The position numbers and the translations under genes were made by a program. From positions 1 to 64,000 of the forward strand of contig JAJEBQ010000049.1 in assembly GCA_022822495.1 (NCBI GenBank): a DNA stretch of 64,000 bases. Reading direction: 5' to 3'. The DNA is from Paracoccaceae bacterium (GTDB lineage: Bacteria > Pseudomonadota > Alphaproteobacteria > Rhodobacterales > Rhodobacteraceae). Within the stretch, counting starts at the first letter, position 1. Every line of letters starts with the position of its first letter. The notes under the pieces were generated by a model. That model saw only the letters and a list, made by a program, of their open reading frames with translations, ran no database searches and was not told the DNA's origin. This document shows positions 10,352-19,616 of this stretch, piece by piece.

Positions 10352-11869
10352 ATGGTTGATGTAAGCACTTTTGCCGGTGGGACTCCTCTTCATCGAAAAG
10401 TGCAACGTTCATTACGACTCCAAAAATTGAGAGCATTGGGGCTCATAGCCCCCTTGCTTATTTTTATAATGATAAGTTTTGTCATACCTATTGGTGACAT
10501 GCTTTTTCGTTCCGTCGAAAATCAATTGGTTTCTGAGGTACTTCCCAGGACAACCTCATATTTGGAAGCCGAAACCATTGATGATCACTGGGAACCTCCC
10601 AATAACTTATTTTGGCATTTATATGTAGATTTGGCCATAGCTTCTGAAGTAAAAACTCATACCAGAGTTGGTTCCAGATTAAATTATGAGAAAACTGGAA
10701 TTTCTTCCTTGTTCCGTAAATCAGGACGATCCATAAAGCGATTTGGTGCCGACGAATATCAAAAGGCAATAACGAAAGTTTATCCTGAACTGGTTTCTGT
10801 TGAATCGTGGGAAAATTTCCTATCAGAAAATAATCAGGGCGAATTACGGATAACCCAAGCGGCATTTGATTTTTGGAAAGAAAGTTTAATTGAAAATGAC
10901 AAATTCTCAGAGAAAACCAAGCCTTCTGACTTTCTTTTTGTTGTTCTTGCAAATGATATAATCAGTGGCAATACGCCTCTGGCTAAAGAGTTATTGCCAA
11001 TTGTAACAGACCTGCCGCAAATAAAATTCAAGGAACAATTTCTTGCCATTGATGAAGATTGGGCTGATCCAAGTATCTGGCGTACGATCCAACTTTATTC
11101 ACCCAATTTTACCAACGGATATTACCTGAACTCTGTCGATTTGAAAAAGGGAGCAGATGGTCCTGAAATTAGACCTGAAAACGAAAGACTGTACCTTTTA
11201 ATTTTTTCCAGGACATTGTTTATGTCCGTGACCATTACCCTGGTTTGTTTCCTGCTTGGATATCCGATAGCCTATTTTCTGGCTAATCTTCCCTTCAAAC
11301 AGGCCAACTTGTTTTTGATACTTGTACTTCTACCCTTCTGGACCTCTCTTTTGGTAAGGACATCGGCATGGAAGGTTCTACTCCAGAATGAAGGCGTCGT
11401 TAATGACATACTGGTAGCAGTAGGGATAATTTCCAATCTTGAACGGCTTGAATTGATCAACAATCAAACTGGAACAATTATAGCAATGTCACATATCTTG
11501 CTCCCCTTTATGATACTGCCATTATTCTCGGTCATGAAAACCATCCATCCCTCCTACGTAAGAGCTGCCAAATCCTTGGGGGCAACTCCATGGACGGCAT
11601 TCAGGCGAATATATTTTCCTCAATCGATACCCGGCATTGGTGCTGGTTCAATCCTAGTCTTTATCCTCTCAATAGGTTACTATATCACACCTGAGTTGGT
11701 TGGGGGGACCACCGGCACATTCATCTCAAACAGAATTGCCTATCATATTTCATCCTCGCTGAATTGGGGCTTGGGAGCAGCTTTGGGATCAATGTTACTC
11801 GCGGTGGTATTGGCCCTGTACTGGGTATATGACCGAATGGTTGGTATTGATAATGTAAAGTTGGGATAA
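10352..11869 (+). CDS. ABC transporter permease, PotB-like, with a large N-terminal periplasmic insert
   Basis: Inner-membrane permease partner of the downstream PotC-like protein. The ATG at 10352 is chosen; a TTG at 10325 in frame is also possible. A first membrane helix (about residues 29-50) is followed by some 220 mostly polar residues before the canonical five-helix core, which starts near residue 280 (LLIFSRTLFMSVTITLV). The EAA loop that contacts the ATPase is visible (VRAAKSLGATPWTAFRRIYFPQ). At 505 residues it is far longer than E. coli PotB (about 275-285), owing to the insert. It overlaps the next gene at one base (11869), so translation is probably coupled. Confidence 0.88.
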   Translation: MVDVSTFAGGTPLHRKVQRSLRLQKLRALGLIAPLLIFIMISFVIPIGDMLFRSVENQLVSEVLPRTTSYLEAETIDDHWEPPNNLFWHLYVDLAIASEVKTHTRVGSRLNYEKTGISSLFRKSGRSIKRFGADEYQKAITKVYPELVSVESWENFLSENNQGELRITQAAFDFWKESLIENDKFSEKTKPSDFLFVVLANDIISGNTPLAKELLPIVTDLPQIKFKEQFLAIDEDWADPSIWRTIQLYSPNFTNGYYLNSVDLKKGADGPEIRPENERLYLLIFSRTLFMSVTITLVCFLLGYPIAYFLANLPFKQANLFLILVLLPFWTSLLVRTSAWKVLLQNEGVVNDILVAVGIISNLERLELINNQTGTIIAMSHILLPFMILPLFSVMKTIHPSYVRAAKSLGATPWTAFRRIYFPQSIPGIGAGSILVFILSIGYYITPELVGGTTGTFISNRIAYHISSSLNWGLGAALGSMLLAVVLALYWVYDRMVGIDNVKLG

Positions 11870-12723
11870 TGGCAACCTTTCAACCTTATGATACACCTGC
11901 CGATAAGGCGTGGTATTACATTTTCCGGATTATATGTGGGTTAATTTTTTTCTTTCTCATTTTCCCCATTATCGTCATCATGCCGCTGAGTTTTAACGCT
12001 GGAAACTATTTTACGTTCACACCAGAAATGCTCCGATTGGAAATAGAAGGTTATTCCTTGAAGCATTATCGTGACTTTTTAACCAACCCTGACTGGCAGG
12101 TTGCCCTGTTCAATTCTTTTCGAATAGCACCGGTCGCAACGTTACTGTCGGTGGGTTTTGGCACCTTAGCAGCAATTGGCCTTAGTCAAAGTCATGTACC
12201 TTTTCGAAGAACCATAATGGCTATCCTTATATCTCCGATGATTGTTCCCCTGATTCTGTCAGCTGCTGGCATGTATTTCTTTTATTCAAGGATTGGGCTG
12301 CAGGGAACATATATCGGCGTTGTGCTTGCGCATGCAGCACTAGGGATTCCCTTTGTCATAATAACTGTGACAGCCACATTGACAGGATTTGACCGTAGTT
12401 TAACCAGAGCATCAGCCAGTTTAGGAGCAGGGCCGGTTAAAACATTTTTTAAAATTCAAATGCCCCTGATTCTACCTGGCGTTATATCGGGAGGACTTTT
12501 TGCTTTTATTACATCCTTTGATGAAGTGGTTGTTGTTCTCTTTGTTGGTTCTGCAAGTTTGAAGACATTACCTTGGGAAATGTTCAATGGCTTGCGCGAA
12601 CAAATAAGCCCTACTATCTTGGCCATTGCGACAATATTGATTACCCTCTCGGTATTACTGCTTTCCACCATTGAAATTCTTCGGCGAAGGTCTGAACGTC
12701 TCAGGGGGATTTCACCGGCCTGA
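11869..12723 (+). CDS. ABC transporter permease, PotC-like
   Basis: Second inner-membrane permease of the polyamine-type importer. The 284-residue protein has about six hydrophobic helices and an EAA motif (RASASLGAGPVKTFFKIQMPLILPG near residue 185). The start overlaps the stop of the preceding permease (TAATGG). Length and helix pattern match PotC/PotI. No clear terminator was found before the convergent rpiR gene, which ends at 12842. Confidence 0.9.
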   Translation: MATFQPYDTPADKAWYYIFRIICGLIFFFLIFPIIVIMPLSFNAGNYFTFTPEMLRLEIEGYSLKHYRDFLTNPDWQVALFNSFRIAPVATLLSVGFGTLAAIGLSQSHVPFRRTIMAILISPMIVPLILSAAGMYFFYSRIGLQGTYIGVVLAHAALGIPFVIITVTATLTGFDRSLTRASASLGAGPVKTFFKIQMPLILPGVISGGLFAFITSFDEVVVVLFVGSASLKTLPWEMFNGLREQISPTILAIATILITLSVLLLSTIEILRRRSERLRGISPA

Positions 12724-12841
12724 TCACGTAGGGAATTTCAGCCATAAAACAGAATTAAATTTCCGTTTCGATACAGCCCGGCAATGACTAAAACTCATCT
12801 TCCAGAAAACTTGACTTGCCTCTCATTTACCCTACTTGAAA

Positions 12842-13723
12842 TTAGTCTCCGATTGGACTTGGCGTCGTGTCGTTGTTTAGGGTCACCAAGGTAGTCCGAA
12901 TTCGTTTCAAATATTCCTTTACATTTTCTGGATGCTTACGGGCTGTACCAGCTGCTAAAACATCTATAATAGAAAAAAATACGAAGCGGGATGCTGTAGG
13001 TTTATAGATATCCTGATCCTCTGGTATGTCAATTTCAATGGCAACTTCTGAAGCCTTGGCAAGAGGTGAGTCAGGCCTTGTTAAACTAATGGTCTTTGCC
13101 CCGTAGTGTTTCGCAATTGAAACACTGTCGATAAGTTCTGCTGGTTGACCACTGGATGAAATCGCTAAAACTACATCACCCTGTTGCAGAGTGGATGCCA
13201 ACATTCTTTGTAGATAACCATCCGAATGAGCTTCGGAGGGTATACCGAGTCTAAAAAATCGGTTGACTCCTTCACGGGCAACATTAGCCGAGCCGCCACC
13301 AACTCCAAAAAAGGATATCCGCTGTGCTTTAGCAAGTATATCAATAGCCACTTCAAGGGTTTCAGTTTGCAATTGGTTTCGTGCTAAATTCAAGACTTCA
13401 ACCAATTCACTGAAAACTTGCTCAACAAGCTGGTTGGCTTCCGAGGAGGTCTTACTAGGTGAATTATCCGTGAACTGAAGGTTGACCGCTATACTTTGGG
13501 CAAGTCGAATCTTACATTCCTTGAATCCTGCACAGCCAAGGGTAATACAGAAACGGTTAACAGTGGCTACAGAAACATTGGCAGATTCCGCTATCTCAGA
13601 TTGTCGTAAAAAAGGAATTTGCCTAAGATTGGCAAGGACAAAATCAGCTACCCGCTGCTCCCGTTTGGAAAAGGTGCCATCCAATTTCCGAATTTGGGAA
13701 ATAATATCGATAAATACTGTCAT
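12842..13723 (-). CDS. MurR/RpiR-family transcriptional regulator (HTH plus SIS domain)
   Basis: A 293-residue regulator. Residues 1-80 form the RpiR-type helix-turn-helix (LRQSEIAESANVSVATVNRF, then GFKECKIRL), and residues about 125-260 form a sugar-phosphate-binding SIS domain (ISFFGVGGGSANVAREGVNR; VLAISSSGQPAEL). It is read in the same direction as ridA, 18 nt downstream of it, and very likely in one operon. TGTAA-N5-TTACA palindromes in four nearby promoter regions resemble operators of HexR, a member of this family, so this protein is the natural candidate to bind them. The effector is not known. Confidence 0.92.
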   Translation of the reverse strand: MTVFIDIISQIRKLDGTFSKREQRVADFVLANLRQIPFLRQSEIAESANVSVATVNRFCITLGCAGFKECKIRLAQSIAVNLQFTDNSPSKTSSEANQLVEQVFSELVEVLNLARNQLQTETLEVAIDILAKAQRISFFGVGGGSANVAREGVNRFFRLGIPSEAHSDGYLQRMLASTLQQGDVVLAISSSGQPAELIDSVSIAKHYGAKTISLTRPDSPLAKASEVAIEIDIPEDQDIYKPTASRFVFFSIIDVLAAGTARKHPENVKEYLKRIRTTLVTLNNDTTPSPIGD

Positions 13724-13741
13724 GCAATTTACTATACAATA

Positions 13742-14140
13742 TTATTCTGGACTATATGCAATAACATCCATTTCTATCTTGGCATCAACCATCAATGAAG
13801 ATTGAACTGTTGATCTTGCTGGAGGATTTTTTGTAAAATATTTGGCAAATACACAATTGAAAGACGTAAAGTCACGGGGGTCTTCTAGCCAAACATTCAC
13901 TTTTATAACATTTTCCAACCCACAATCCGCCAATTTTAAGACGTCAATAATATTCTTAATGACCATTTCCGCTTGAGGAACTATACCTCCAAGGATAACT
14001 TCCCCTTCGTGCGTAGGTACCTGACCTGAAACGTAGACGAAATCACCTGCGCGTACTGCCTTGGCAAAAGGTCGTGGAGTCCCACCCGCACCATTATCGG
14101 CGGTATCATAACGTATTATACCTGTTGGTTGATAGTTCAT
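13742..14140 (-). CDS. RidA/YjgF/UK114 family protein
   Basis: RidA-family proteins hydrolyse reactive enamine/imine intermediates formed by PLP enzymes or other catabolic steps. The 132-residue sequence has the family's VRAGDFVYVSGQVP start, the Arg-containing motif PPARSTVQ (the Arg that contacts the substrate carboxylate) and IEMDVIAY at the end. It lies first in a probable ridA-rpiR operon, divergent from a dipeptide-type ABC operon. Which of the Rid subfamilies it belongs to is unclear, and a catabolic role is inferred from the context. Confidence 0.9.
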   Translation of the reverse strand: MNYQPTGIIRYDTADNGAGGTPRPFAKAVRAGDFVYVSGQVPTHEGEVILGGIVPQAEMVIKNIIDVLKLADCGLENVIKVNVWLEDPRDFTSFNCVFAKYFTKNPPARSTVQSSLMVDAKIEMDVIAYSPE

Positions 14141-14172
14141 CTGATATATTCCTTTTTATCAAAAATTAAATA

Positions 14173-14187
14173 TGTAATATTTTTACA
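14173..14187. promoter_or_regulatory. RpiR-type operator candidate, ridA-rpiR side
   Basis: TGTAATATTTTTACA, a TGTAA-N5-TTACA palindrome 33 nt upstream of the ridA start. It closely resembles the known HexR consensus TGTAATTAAATTACA. Confidence 0.65.
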
Positions 14188-14244
14188 ATTAAATGTAAAA
14201 AACAATGGAATTTTCAATTATTTACTGCTATGCTTAAGTAATAA

Positions 14245-14259
14245 TGTAAATAATTTACA
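14245..14259. promoter_or_regulatory. RpiR-type operator candidate, dipeptide ABC side
   Basis: TGTAAATAATTTACA, a perfect 7-1-7 palindrome 48 nt upstream of the dipeptide-type binding-protein gene. It is the second copy in the same divergent promoter region, 72 nt from the first. Confidence 0.7.
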
Positions 14260-14306
14260 AACCTGGTTCTTACAAAATGCAATCAACAAAGATAAGGAGA
14301 AAGATC

Positions 14307-15848
14307 ATGAAACGGATAACTTGGATGAAATTTGGTATTATTATCACCGTTCTAACACTAGGGGCTGGAACTTCTTCAGCCGATGGAACCTTTCGATACG
14401 CAACAGTGGGTGAACCCCCAAGTCTTGATCAACATGTCTTGACCTCTGACCTTGCGACCACAATTGCGCATCATATGTTTGAAGGCCTTTACACATTTAA
14501 CGAGGCCAATGAGCCTGTTCCTCTACTCGCGAGTGGAGAAACCATTTCTGAAGACAGCAAGGTCATTACCATTACATTACGTGATGATGTTATGTTTCAT
14601 AACGGCCAGAATATGACTTCTGCCGATGTGGTTGCATCTCTTAATAGGTGGGGTGAGCATGGTGCACGTGGAGGATTACTCTATACGAATGTCGAAAGTG
14701 TTGAAGCTACAGGCGACTACGAGGTTACCATAACACTCAAAACACCTTTTGGACCATGGAAAAACATCATGGGTTTTATTAATGGAGGGCCAGCAATTTA
14801 TCCGGTATCCATTATGGAGAATGCAGGCAAAGAGCCTATTTCACCAGAAAATTATATTGGAACAGGCCCCTATAAATTCAGTGAATGGCAACCCAATCGC
14901 CATGTAGAGTTGGTCAAATTTGATGGTTATGTATCTCCTGAAGGCGCCGCAGATGGATATGCTGGCATGCGTGTTGCCGAATTCGATACACTTCGATTTA
15001 TCCCAGTTCCAGACGTAGGTACGCGGGTCGCTGGTCTCAAGGCAGGTGATTATCACTATGCCGAGAGCATTCCAGGTGACCTCTACGCAGATCTTGATGC
15101 AGATCCAGATGTTCGAACGATACTTAATGGAGGTCCAATTTTTGGGTTGGTCTTTGTTAATTCCAAAGAAGGATTACTCAAGGATAACTTCGCCTTACGC
15201 CGAGCAATTCAAACCGCAATAGATAAAGTACCTGCCCTGCAGGTTGCTATTGGGCCAGAGGGTCTTTGGCGTGCCAATGGTTCCTTCCTTCCAGAGGGCA
15301 ATGTCTGGTATTCAGAAAGTGGAATTGAAAATTATTCCATGGGTGATTCGGAAAGTGCCCGAATGATGGCTGAGGAAGCTGGATATACCGGTGAACCCAT
15401 TAAGTTTATGGTTTCAACCAACTATTCACATCATTACGACTCTGCCGTGGTGTACACCAGACAGTTACTTGAAGCAGGGTTTAACATTGATCTCCAGGTT
15501 TATGATTGGGCGACCTTGATAGAAAAAAGGGCTCAACCAGATCAGTGGGATATGTTTTTTACCCACCATGGATTTGTACCCGACCCTATATTAATTACAG
15601 TGATGAATGAGAATTATCCAGGTTGGTGGTCGACTGAAGATAAAATTTCGTTAAAGTCTAGATTTACAGAAGCCTCTGATCCCGCAGAACGTCAGGCGAT
15701 TTGGTCTGAAATTCAAGGATTGATATATGAACAGGTGCCAACCATGAAGACAGGTGATATTTATACCTATAATATTGCATCACCTGGTTTGAATGGATTA
15801 GGTGAAGCTACTTTAATATGGCCACACTTCTGGAATGTATCAAACTAA
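14307..15848 (+). CDS. Dipeptide/oligopeptide-type ABC transporter binding protein (family 5)
   Basis: A 513-residue periplasmic solute-binding protein of the DppA/OppA family. The ATG at 14307 is chosen because AAGGAG (14294-14299) precedes it and a signal peptide follows (MKRITWMKFGIIITVLTLGA, cleaved near TSSADG). Family motifs include YATVGEPPSLDQH at the mature N-terminus and the ALRRAIQTAIDK helix near residue 300. It leads a five-gene operon (binding protein, two permeases, two ATPases). The ligand may be a peptide or another compound such as an opine or glycoside, since this family is broad. An RpiR-like palindrome lies in its promoter. Confidence 0.92.
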   Translation: MKRITWMKFGIIITVLTLGAGTSSADGTFRYATVGEPPSLDQHVLTSDLATTIAHHMFEGLYTFNEANEPVPLLASGETISEDSKVITITLRDDVMFHNGQNMTSADVVASLNRWGEHGARGGLLYTNVESVEATGDYEVTITLKTPFGPWKNIMGFINGGPAIYPVSIMENAGKEPISPENYIGTGPYKFSEWQPNRHVELVKFDGYVSPEGAADGYAGMRVAEFDTLRFIPVPDVGTRVAGLKAGDYHYAESIPGDLYADLDADPDVRTILNGGPIFGLVFVNSKEGLLKDNFALRRAIQTAIDKVPALQVAIGPEGLWRANGSFLPEGNVWYSESGIENYSMGDSESARMMAEEAGYTGEPIKFMVSTNYSHHYDSAVVYTRQLLEAGFNIDLQVYDWATLIEKRAQPDQWDMFFTHHGFVPDPILITVMNENYPGWWSTEDKISLKSRFTEASDPAERQAIWSEIQGLIYEQVPTMKTGDIYTYNIASPGLNGLGEATLIWPHFWNVSN

Positions 15849-15917
15849 AACAACGACAAGGTCCTTGGTATCACCTGATGCCAAGGACCAAAATCCTTGA
15901 GTGATAGAACCCACTAA

Positions 15918-16865
15918 ATGTTGGTTTATACCTTTAAGCGTTTACTTGCTTGTATTCCAACACTACTAATTGCTTCAATACTCGTTTTTTTATTTATTCA
16001 TCTTATCCCTGGTGACCCCGTAGCAATTTTATTGGGTGATGCAGCCACCCCAGAAGATATAGCAGCATTGACATACGAAATGGGACTGGATCAGCCAATT
16101 TGGACCCAATATTTGTTATGGTTAGGTAATGTCCTGCAAGGGGATCTTGGTACCTCAATATTCTTTCATGAACCTGTCTTATCAGTTATTGCTGATGGAG
16201 CTGAAACATCAATCCTTTTGGCACTGATGACAATGATATGGATAGTTGTATTTGGTATTCCTATTGGAATACTTTCAGCTACAAGGCATGGCAGTTGGGT
16301 AGACCAGATTACCTCAGGCGGAGCTATGCTTTTTGCCTCTATTCCTACGTTTTGGCTTGGATTATATCTGATCCTGATTTTTTCCGTTGGTCTTGGTTGG
16401 TTTCCAAGCTCAGGTTTTCCTTCAATCTCTGATGATGGTGGATTATTAAATATTCGATTTCTTGTTCTGCCTAGTCTTACCCTTGCCGCACCAAATGCGG
16501 CCCTTATAATTAGACTTGTTAGAGCTTCGATGCTTGATGTGTCCCGTGAAGATCATGTTCGAACAGCCAAAGCAAAGGGCTTGCACCCCATGGCTGTGTC
16601 TTTACGACATATTTTCCGTAATGCCTTGATCGCAGTTGCTGCTGCTTTTGGTTTTACATTCGCAGCTTTGGTTTCAGAGGCCGTTGTAACCGAAACAGTT
16701 TTTTCCTTGCCAGGTATCGGCCGTCTTGTTGTACAATCTATTTTGCGTAGGGATTATCCCGTTATTCAAGGTGTAATTCTGATTATTGTGGTACTGTATA
16801 TTATAATAAACCTCCTTGTTGATCTTGCCTATGCTCGACTGGATCCAAGGGTTTCGCTAAAATGA
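15918..16865 (+). CDS. ABC transporter permease, DppB-like
   Basis: First inner-membrane permease of the peptide-type importer. The 315-residue protein starts with the classic MLVYTFKRLLACIPTLLIAS helix, has HLIPGDPVAILLGDAATPEDIA after it, and an EAA-type loop (VRTAKAKGLHPMAVSLRHIFRNAL) followed by TETVFSLPGIGRL, both hallmarks of DppB. It begins 69 nt after the binding-protein gene and overlaps dppC-like by the sequence ATGA, implying coupled translation. Confidence 0.94.
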   Translation: MLVYTFKRLLACIPTLLIASILVFLFIHLIPGDPVAILLGDAATPEDIAALTYEMGLDQPIWTQYLLWLGNVLQGDLGTSIFFHEPVLSVIADGAETSILLALMTMIWIVVFGIPIGILSATRHGSWVDQITSGGAMLFASIPTFWLGLYLILIFSVGLGWFPSSGFPSISDDGGLLNIRFLVLPSLTLAAPNAALIIRLVRASMLDVSREDHVRTAKAKGLHPMAVSLRHIFRNALIAVAAAFGFTFAALVSEAVVTETVFSLPGIGRLVVQSILRRDYPVIQGVILIIVVLYIIINLLVDLAYARLDPRVSLK

Positions 16866-17713
16866 TTATTATGCAAAGGGTTTTGTGGATATTTAAAGGG
16901 CGAAGACTAGCCTTGATCGGGTTGTTTTGGTTGTGTCTCGTGGCAGTTGTCGCACTCATAGCACCTCTACTAGCGCCATTTGATCCCTTTGAAATCAATC
17001 CAATCATGCGCTTGAGTGAACCAGGTATTCCCTATTTGTTTGGTACTGACCATTTTGGTCGAGATTCATTTTCCCGGTCTGTTTATGGTGCAAGAATGGC
17101 AATAATCATAGGTTTGGGCAGCGTATCGGTTGCTCTTATTGTGGGCGGAGTGGTTGGTATGTTGTCGGCCTATTTTAATCGTCTAGGTCACTTCCTAATG
17201 CGTGTTGTTGATGTCCTCATGGCATTTCCTGCTCTTCTCCTGGCTTTGGTATTGATGACCCTATTAGAACGATCGGTTACAAACACAATTATTGTCATTG
17301 GAATAGTTTATGCTACAACCACAGCAAGGATCCTCTTTGGCATGACACTCAAGTTGAAGGAAGAAGTTTTCATTGATGCAGCGAAATGCGCCGGGGCAGG
17401 GCATGGTGCCTTACTTTTCAGACATATTTTGCCCAATCTGATTTCACCTATTCTTGTTCAGGCCAGTTTTATTTTTGCTTTTGCCCAGTTACAAGCTGCA
17501 GCTCTGGATTTTCTGGGATTAGGATTGCCACCTGAAATACCAAGTTGGGGAAACATGTTGAGTGAGGAGAGGATTTATGTGACTCGGGCCCCATGGTTAC
17601 TCATTTTTCCTGGTGCTCTGATTATATTATCCGTTTTTTCCATGAATCTTGTCGGGGATGTATTACGTGACAAGGTTGATCCGCGCTTCAAGCTAGATAT
17701 TAAAGGGATATGA
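16862..17713 (+). CDS. ABC transporter permease, DppC-like
   Basis: Second permease of the same importer, 283 residues. It shows the family's LFGTDHFGRDSFSRSVYGARMA motif (about residue 56), the EAA loop (DAAKCAGAGHGALLFRHILPN) and the DFLGLGLPPEIPSWGNML signature. The start overlaps the DppB-like stop in an ATGA junction, and its own stop overlaps the next ATPase gene in the same way. Confidence 0.94.
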   Translation: MIIMQRVLWIFKGRRLALIGLFWLCLVAVVALIAPLLAPFDPFEINPIMRLSEPGIPYLFGTDHFGRDSFSRSVYGARMAIIIGLGSVSVALIVGGVVGMLSAYFNRLGHFLMRVVDVLMAFPALLLALVLMTLLERSVTNTIIVIGIVYATTTARILFGMTLKLKEEVFIDAAKCAGAGHGALLFRHILPNLISPILVQASFIFAFAQLQAAALDFLGLGLPPEIPSWGNMLSEERIYVTRAPWLLIFPGALIILSVFSMNLVGDVLRDKVDPRFKLDIKGI

Positions 17714-18693
17714 GGATGCCTTTACTGGAAGTAAAGAACCTTAACCTTTCCGTATTGACTGGTAATGATTTACTTCCAGTTGTTCGTGATGTGTCCTTCC
17801 GAGTAGATGAAAATCAAACGCTTGGGATTGTTGGCGAAAGTGGTTGTGGTAAAAGTTTGACTTCATTGGCAATTATGGGCTTGTTGGGCGGGACCCCCAT
17901 TAGCATGACTAGCGGGTCAATCGTTTTTTCTGGCCAAGAGCTTACATCTCTTACAAACAAAGAGCGGCGTTCTATTATGGGTAATCAGATTGCGATGATT
18001 TTTCAAGAACCAATGACATCCTTGAATCCGGTTTATCGGGTAGGAGATCAAATTATTGAATCACTTCGCAAGCATCGCCAAATGACAAAAACCAAAGCAA
18101 AAAAACGGGCCATTGAATTGTTGGATCTTGTCAAGATACCAGAACCTGAAAACCGGGTGGAAAGTTATCCGCATCAGTTGTCTGGTGGTCAGAGACAACG
18201 AGTGATGATTGCCATGGCCCTTGCTTGTGACCCAAAACTCCTCATTGCAGATGAACCTACAACAGCATTGGATGTAACTGTACAAGATGAGGTTCTGGCA
18301 CTGATTCGTGACTTGCAACAGCGTTTGGGAACTGCCCTTATCCTCATCTCGCACGATTTGGGGGTAATAGCAAATACATGTGATTATGTCGCGGTTATGT
18401 ATCGTGGAAAAATAGTTGAAGCCGCACCAACGGCTGACTTGTTTTCAAATGTAAATCATCCCTATACTCATGGTCTTTTGAATTCTATACCAGTAATAGA
18501 TCGTGATATTGAATGGCTTAAGGCCATCCCGGGTCGCGTTCCTACCATCAATGAAAAATTAGCTGGGTGTGCATTTAATCCCAGATGTAATATTGCCGAA
18601 AATATTTGTACCACATGTGATCCCGAGCAAATAACCTTGCATGATGATCATTACGTTCGTTGTCATTTTGCCAAAAGAGGTACGAATGATTAG
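17710..18693 (+). CDS. Peptide-type ABC transporter ATPase, DppD-like
   Basis: First of two ATPases that drive the importer. The 327-residue protein has Walker A (GESGCGKSL), Q-loop (MIFQEPMTSLNPV), signature (LSGGQRQRV), Walker B (LLIADEPTTALD), and H-loop (LISHD). A C-terminal tail carries the four-Cys pattern (GCAFNPRC, ICTTC, VRC) typical of the OppD/DppD extension, often an iron-sulfur or zinc site. It overlaps both neighbours by a few bases. Confidence 0.95.
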   Translation: MRMPLLEVKNLNLSVLTGNDLLPVVRDVSFRVDENQTLGIVGESGCGKSLTSLAIMGLLGGTPISMTSGSIVFSGQELTSLTNKERRSIMGNQIAMIFQEPMTSLNPVYRVGDQIIESLRKHRQMTKTKAKKRAIELLDLVKIPEPENRVESYPHQLSGGQRQRVMIAMALACDPKLLIADEPTTALDVTVQDEVLALIRDLQQRLGTALILISHDLGVIANTCDYVAVMYRGKIVEAAPTADLFSNVNHPYTHGLLNSIPVIDRDIEWLKAIPGRVPTINEKLAGCAFNPRCNIAENICTTCDPEQITLHDDHYVRCHFAKRGTND

Positions 18694-19492
18694 CAACTCC
18701 TTATTAGAAGTCAGAAATCTCCATACGCACTTCACGTTAGGGGGGTGGTTAGATACCAAACAGGTAATCCGAGCGGTCAATGGCATAACTTTTCATATAA
18801 ACAGAGGTGAAGTTCTCAGTTTGGTTGGTGAGAGTGGTTGTGGAAAATCAACGGTTGGAAGAACGTTAACCCGTTTAGAAAACGCAACAAGCGGTCAGGT
18901 TATCTTTGATGGTAAAGATGTTCTGCAAATGCCGGCATCAGAATTTCGTATCTTGCGACGGGATATACAAATGATTTTTCAGGACCCGTACGCCTCACTT
19001 AATCCGCGGTTAAAGATTGTTACAACATTATCTGAACCGCTTTTTTGCCATAAATTAGTAAGGTCAAGATCAGACGCTCGTGAAAAGATCGCCGACATAC
19101 TTGAGCGGGTAGGTATGGATCGTAATGACATGCATCGGTACCCACACGAGTTTTCCGGAGGTCAAAGACAGCGTATTGCCATTGCACGGGTTATGATTCT
19201 TGCTCCACGTCTTGTAATCGCAGACGAGGCTGTATCAGCTTTAGACGTTTCGATCCAAGCGCAAGTGCTGAATTTGATTAAAAAACTGCAGCAAGAAAAT
19301 GGTATGGCACTACTCTTTATTAGTCATGATTTGGGTGTGGTAAGACACATTAGCGATAGGGTGGCGGTGATGTATCAAGGTAATATTGTTGAAACGGGAA
19401 CCAAGCATCAGATATTTGATGAACCAAATCATAGTTATACAAAACTCCTTCTTGGGTCTATCCCACGCATACCTATGGGTATTTATTCTTAG
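18686..19492 (+). CDS. Peptide-type ABC transporter ATPase, DppF-like
   Basis: Second ATPase of the importer, 268 residues from the ATG at 18686, which has AGAGG six bases upstream; the longer in-frame extension overlaps dppD and is rejected. Walker A (GESGCGKST), Q-loop (MIFQDPYASLNPR), signature (FSGGQRQRI), Walker B (LVIADEAVSALD) and H-loop are present. In the Walker B, EAVSALD is the DppF-style wording. It is shorter than DppF (about 330), ending soon after the NHSYTKLLLGSIP motif and lacking most of the C-terminal Cys-rich tail. Confidence 0.93.
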   Translation: MISNSLLEVRNLHTHFTLGGWLDTKQVIRAVNGITFHINRGEVLSLVGESGCGKSTVGRTLTRLENATSGQVIFDGKDVLQMPASEFRILRRDIQMIFQDPYASLNPRLKIVTTLSEPLFCHKLVRSRSDAREKIADILERVGMDRNDMHRYPHEFSGGQRQRIAIARVMILAPRLVIADEAVSALDVSIQAQVLNLIKKLQQENGMALLFISHDLGVVRHISDRVAVMYQGNIVETGTKHQIFDEPNHSYTKLLLGSIPRIPMGIYS

Positions 19493-19504
19493 TTAAAATA
19501 TCAG

Positions 19505-19533
19505 TTTGATTTCCAACTCAGAGGTAAATCAAA
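19505..19533. terminator. Possible shared terminator between two convergent ABC operons
   Basis: TTTGATTTCC (19505-19514) pairs with GG-T-AAATCAAA (19523-19533), a 10-bp stem with a single bulge and an 8-nt loop. It lies between convergent operons. There is no strong U-run, so it is only a candidate. Confidence 0.4.
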
Positions 19534-19616
19534 ATATGCAAACCCTGTTAACTTTGCCTTCTTAAACCCTAAAGGGAAGGGAAAATACAAATTAGTAGAT
19601 AAATTTAGTGGAAATC

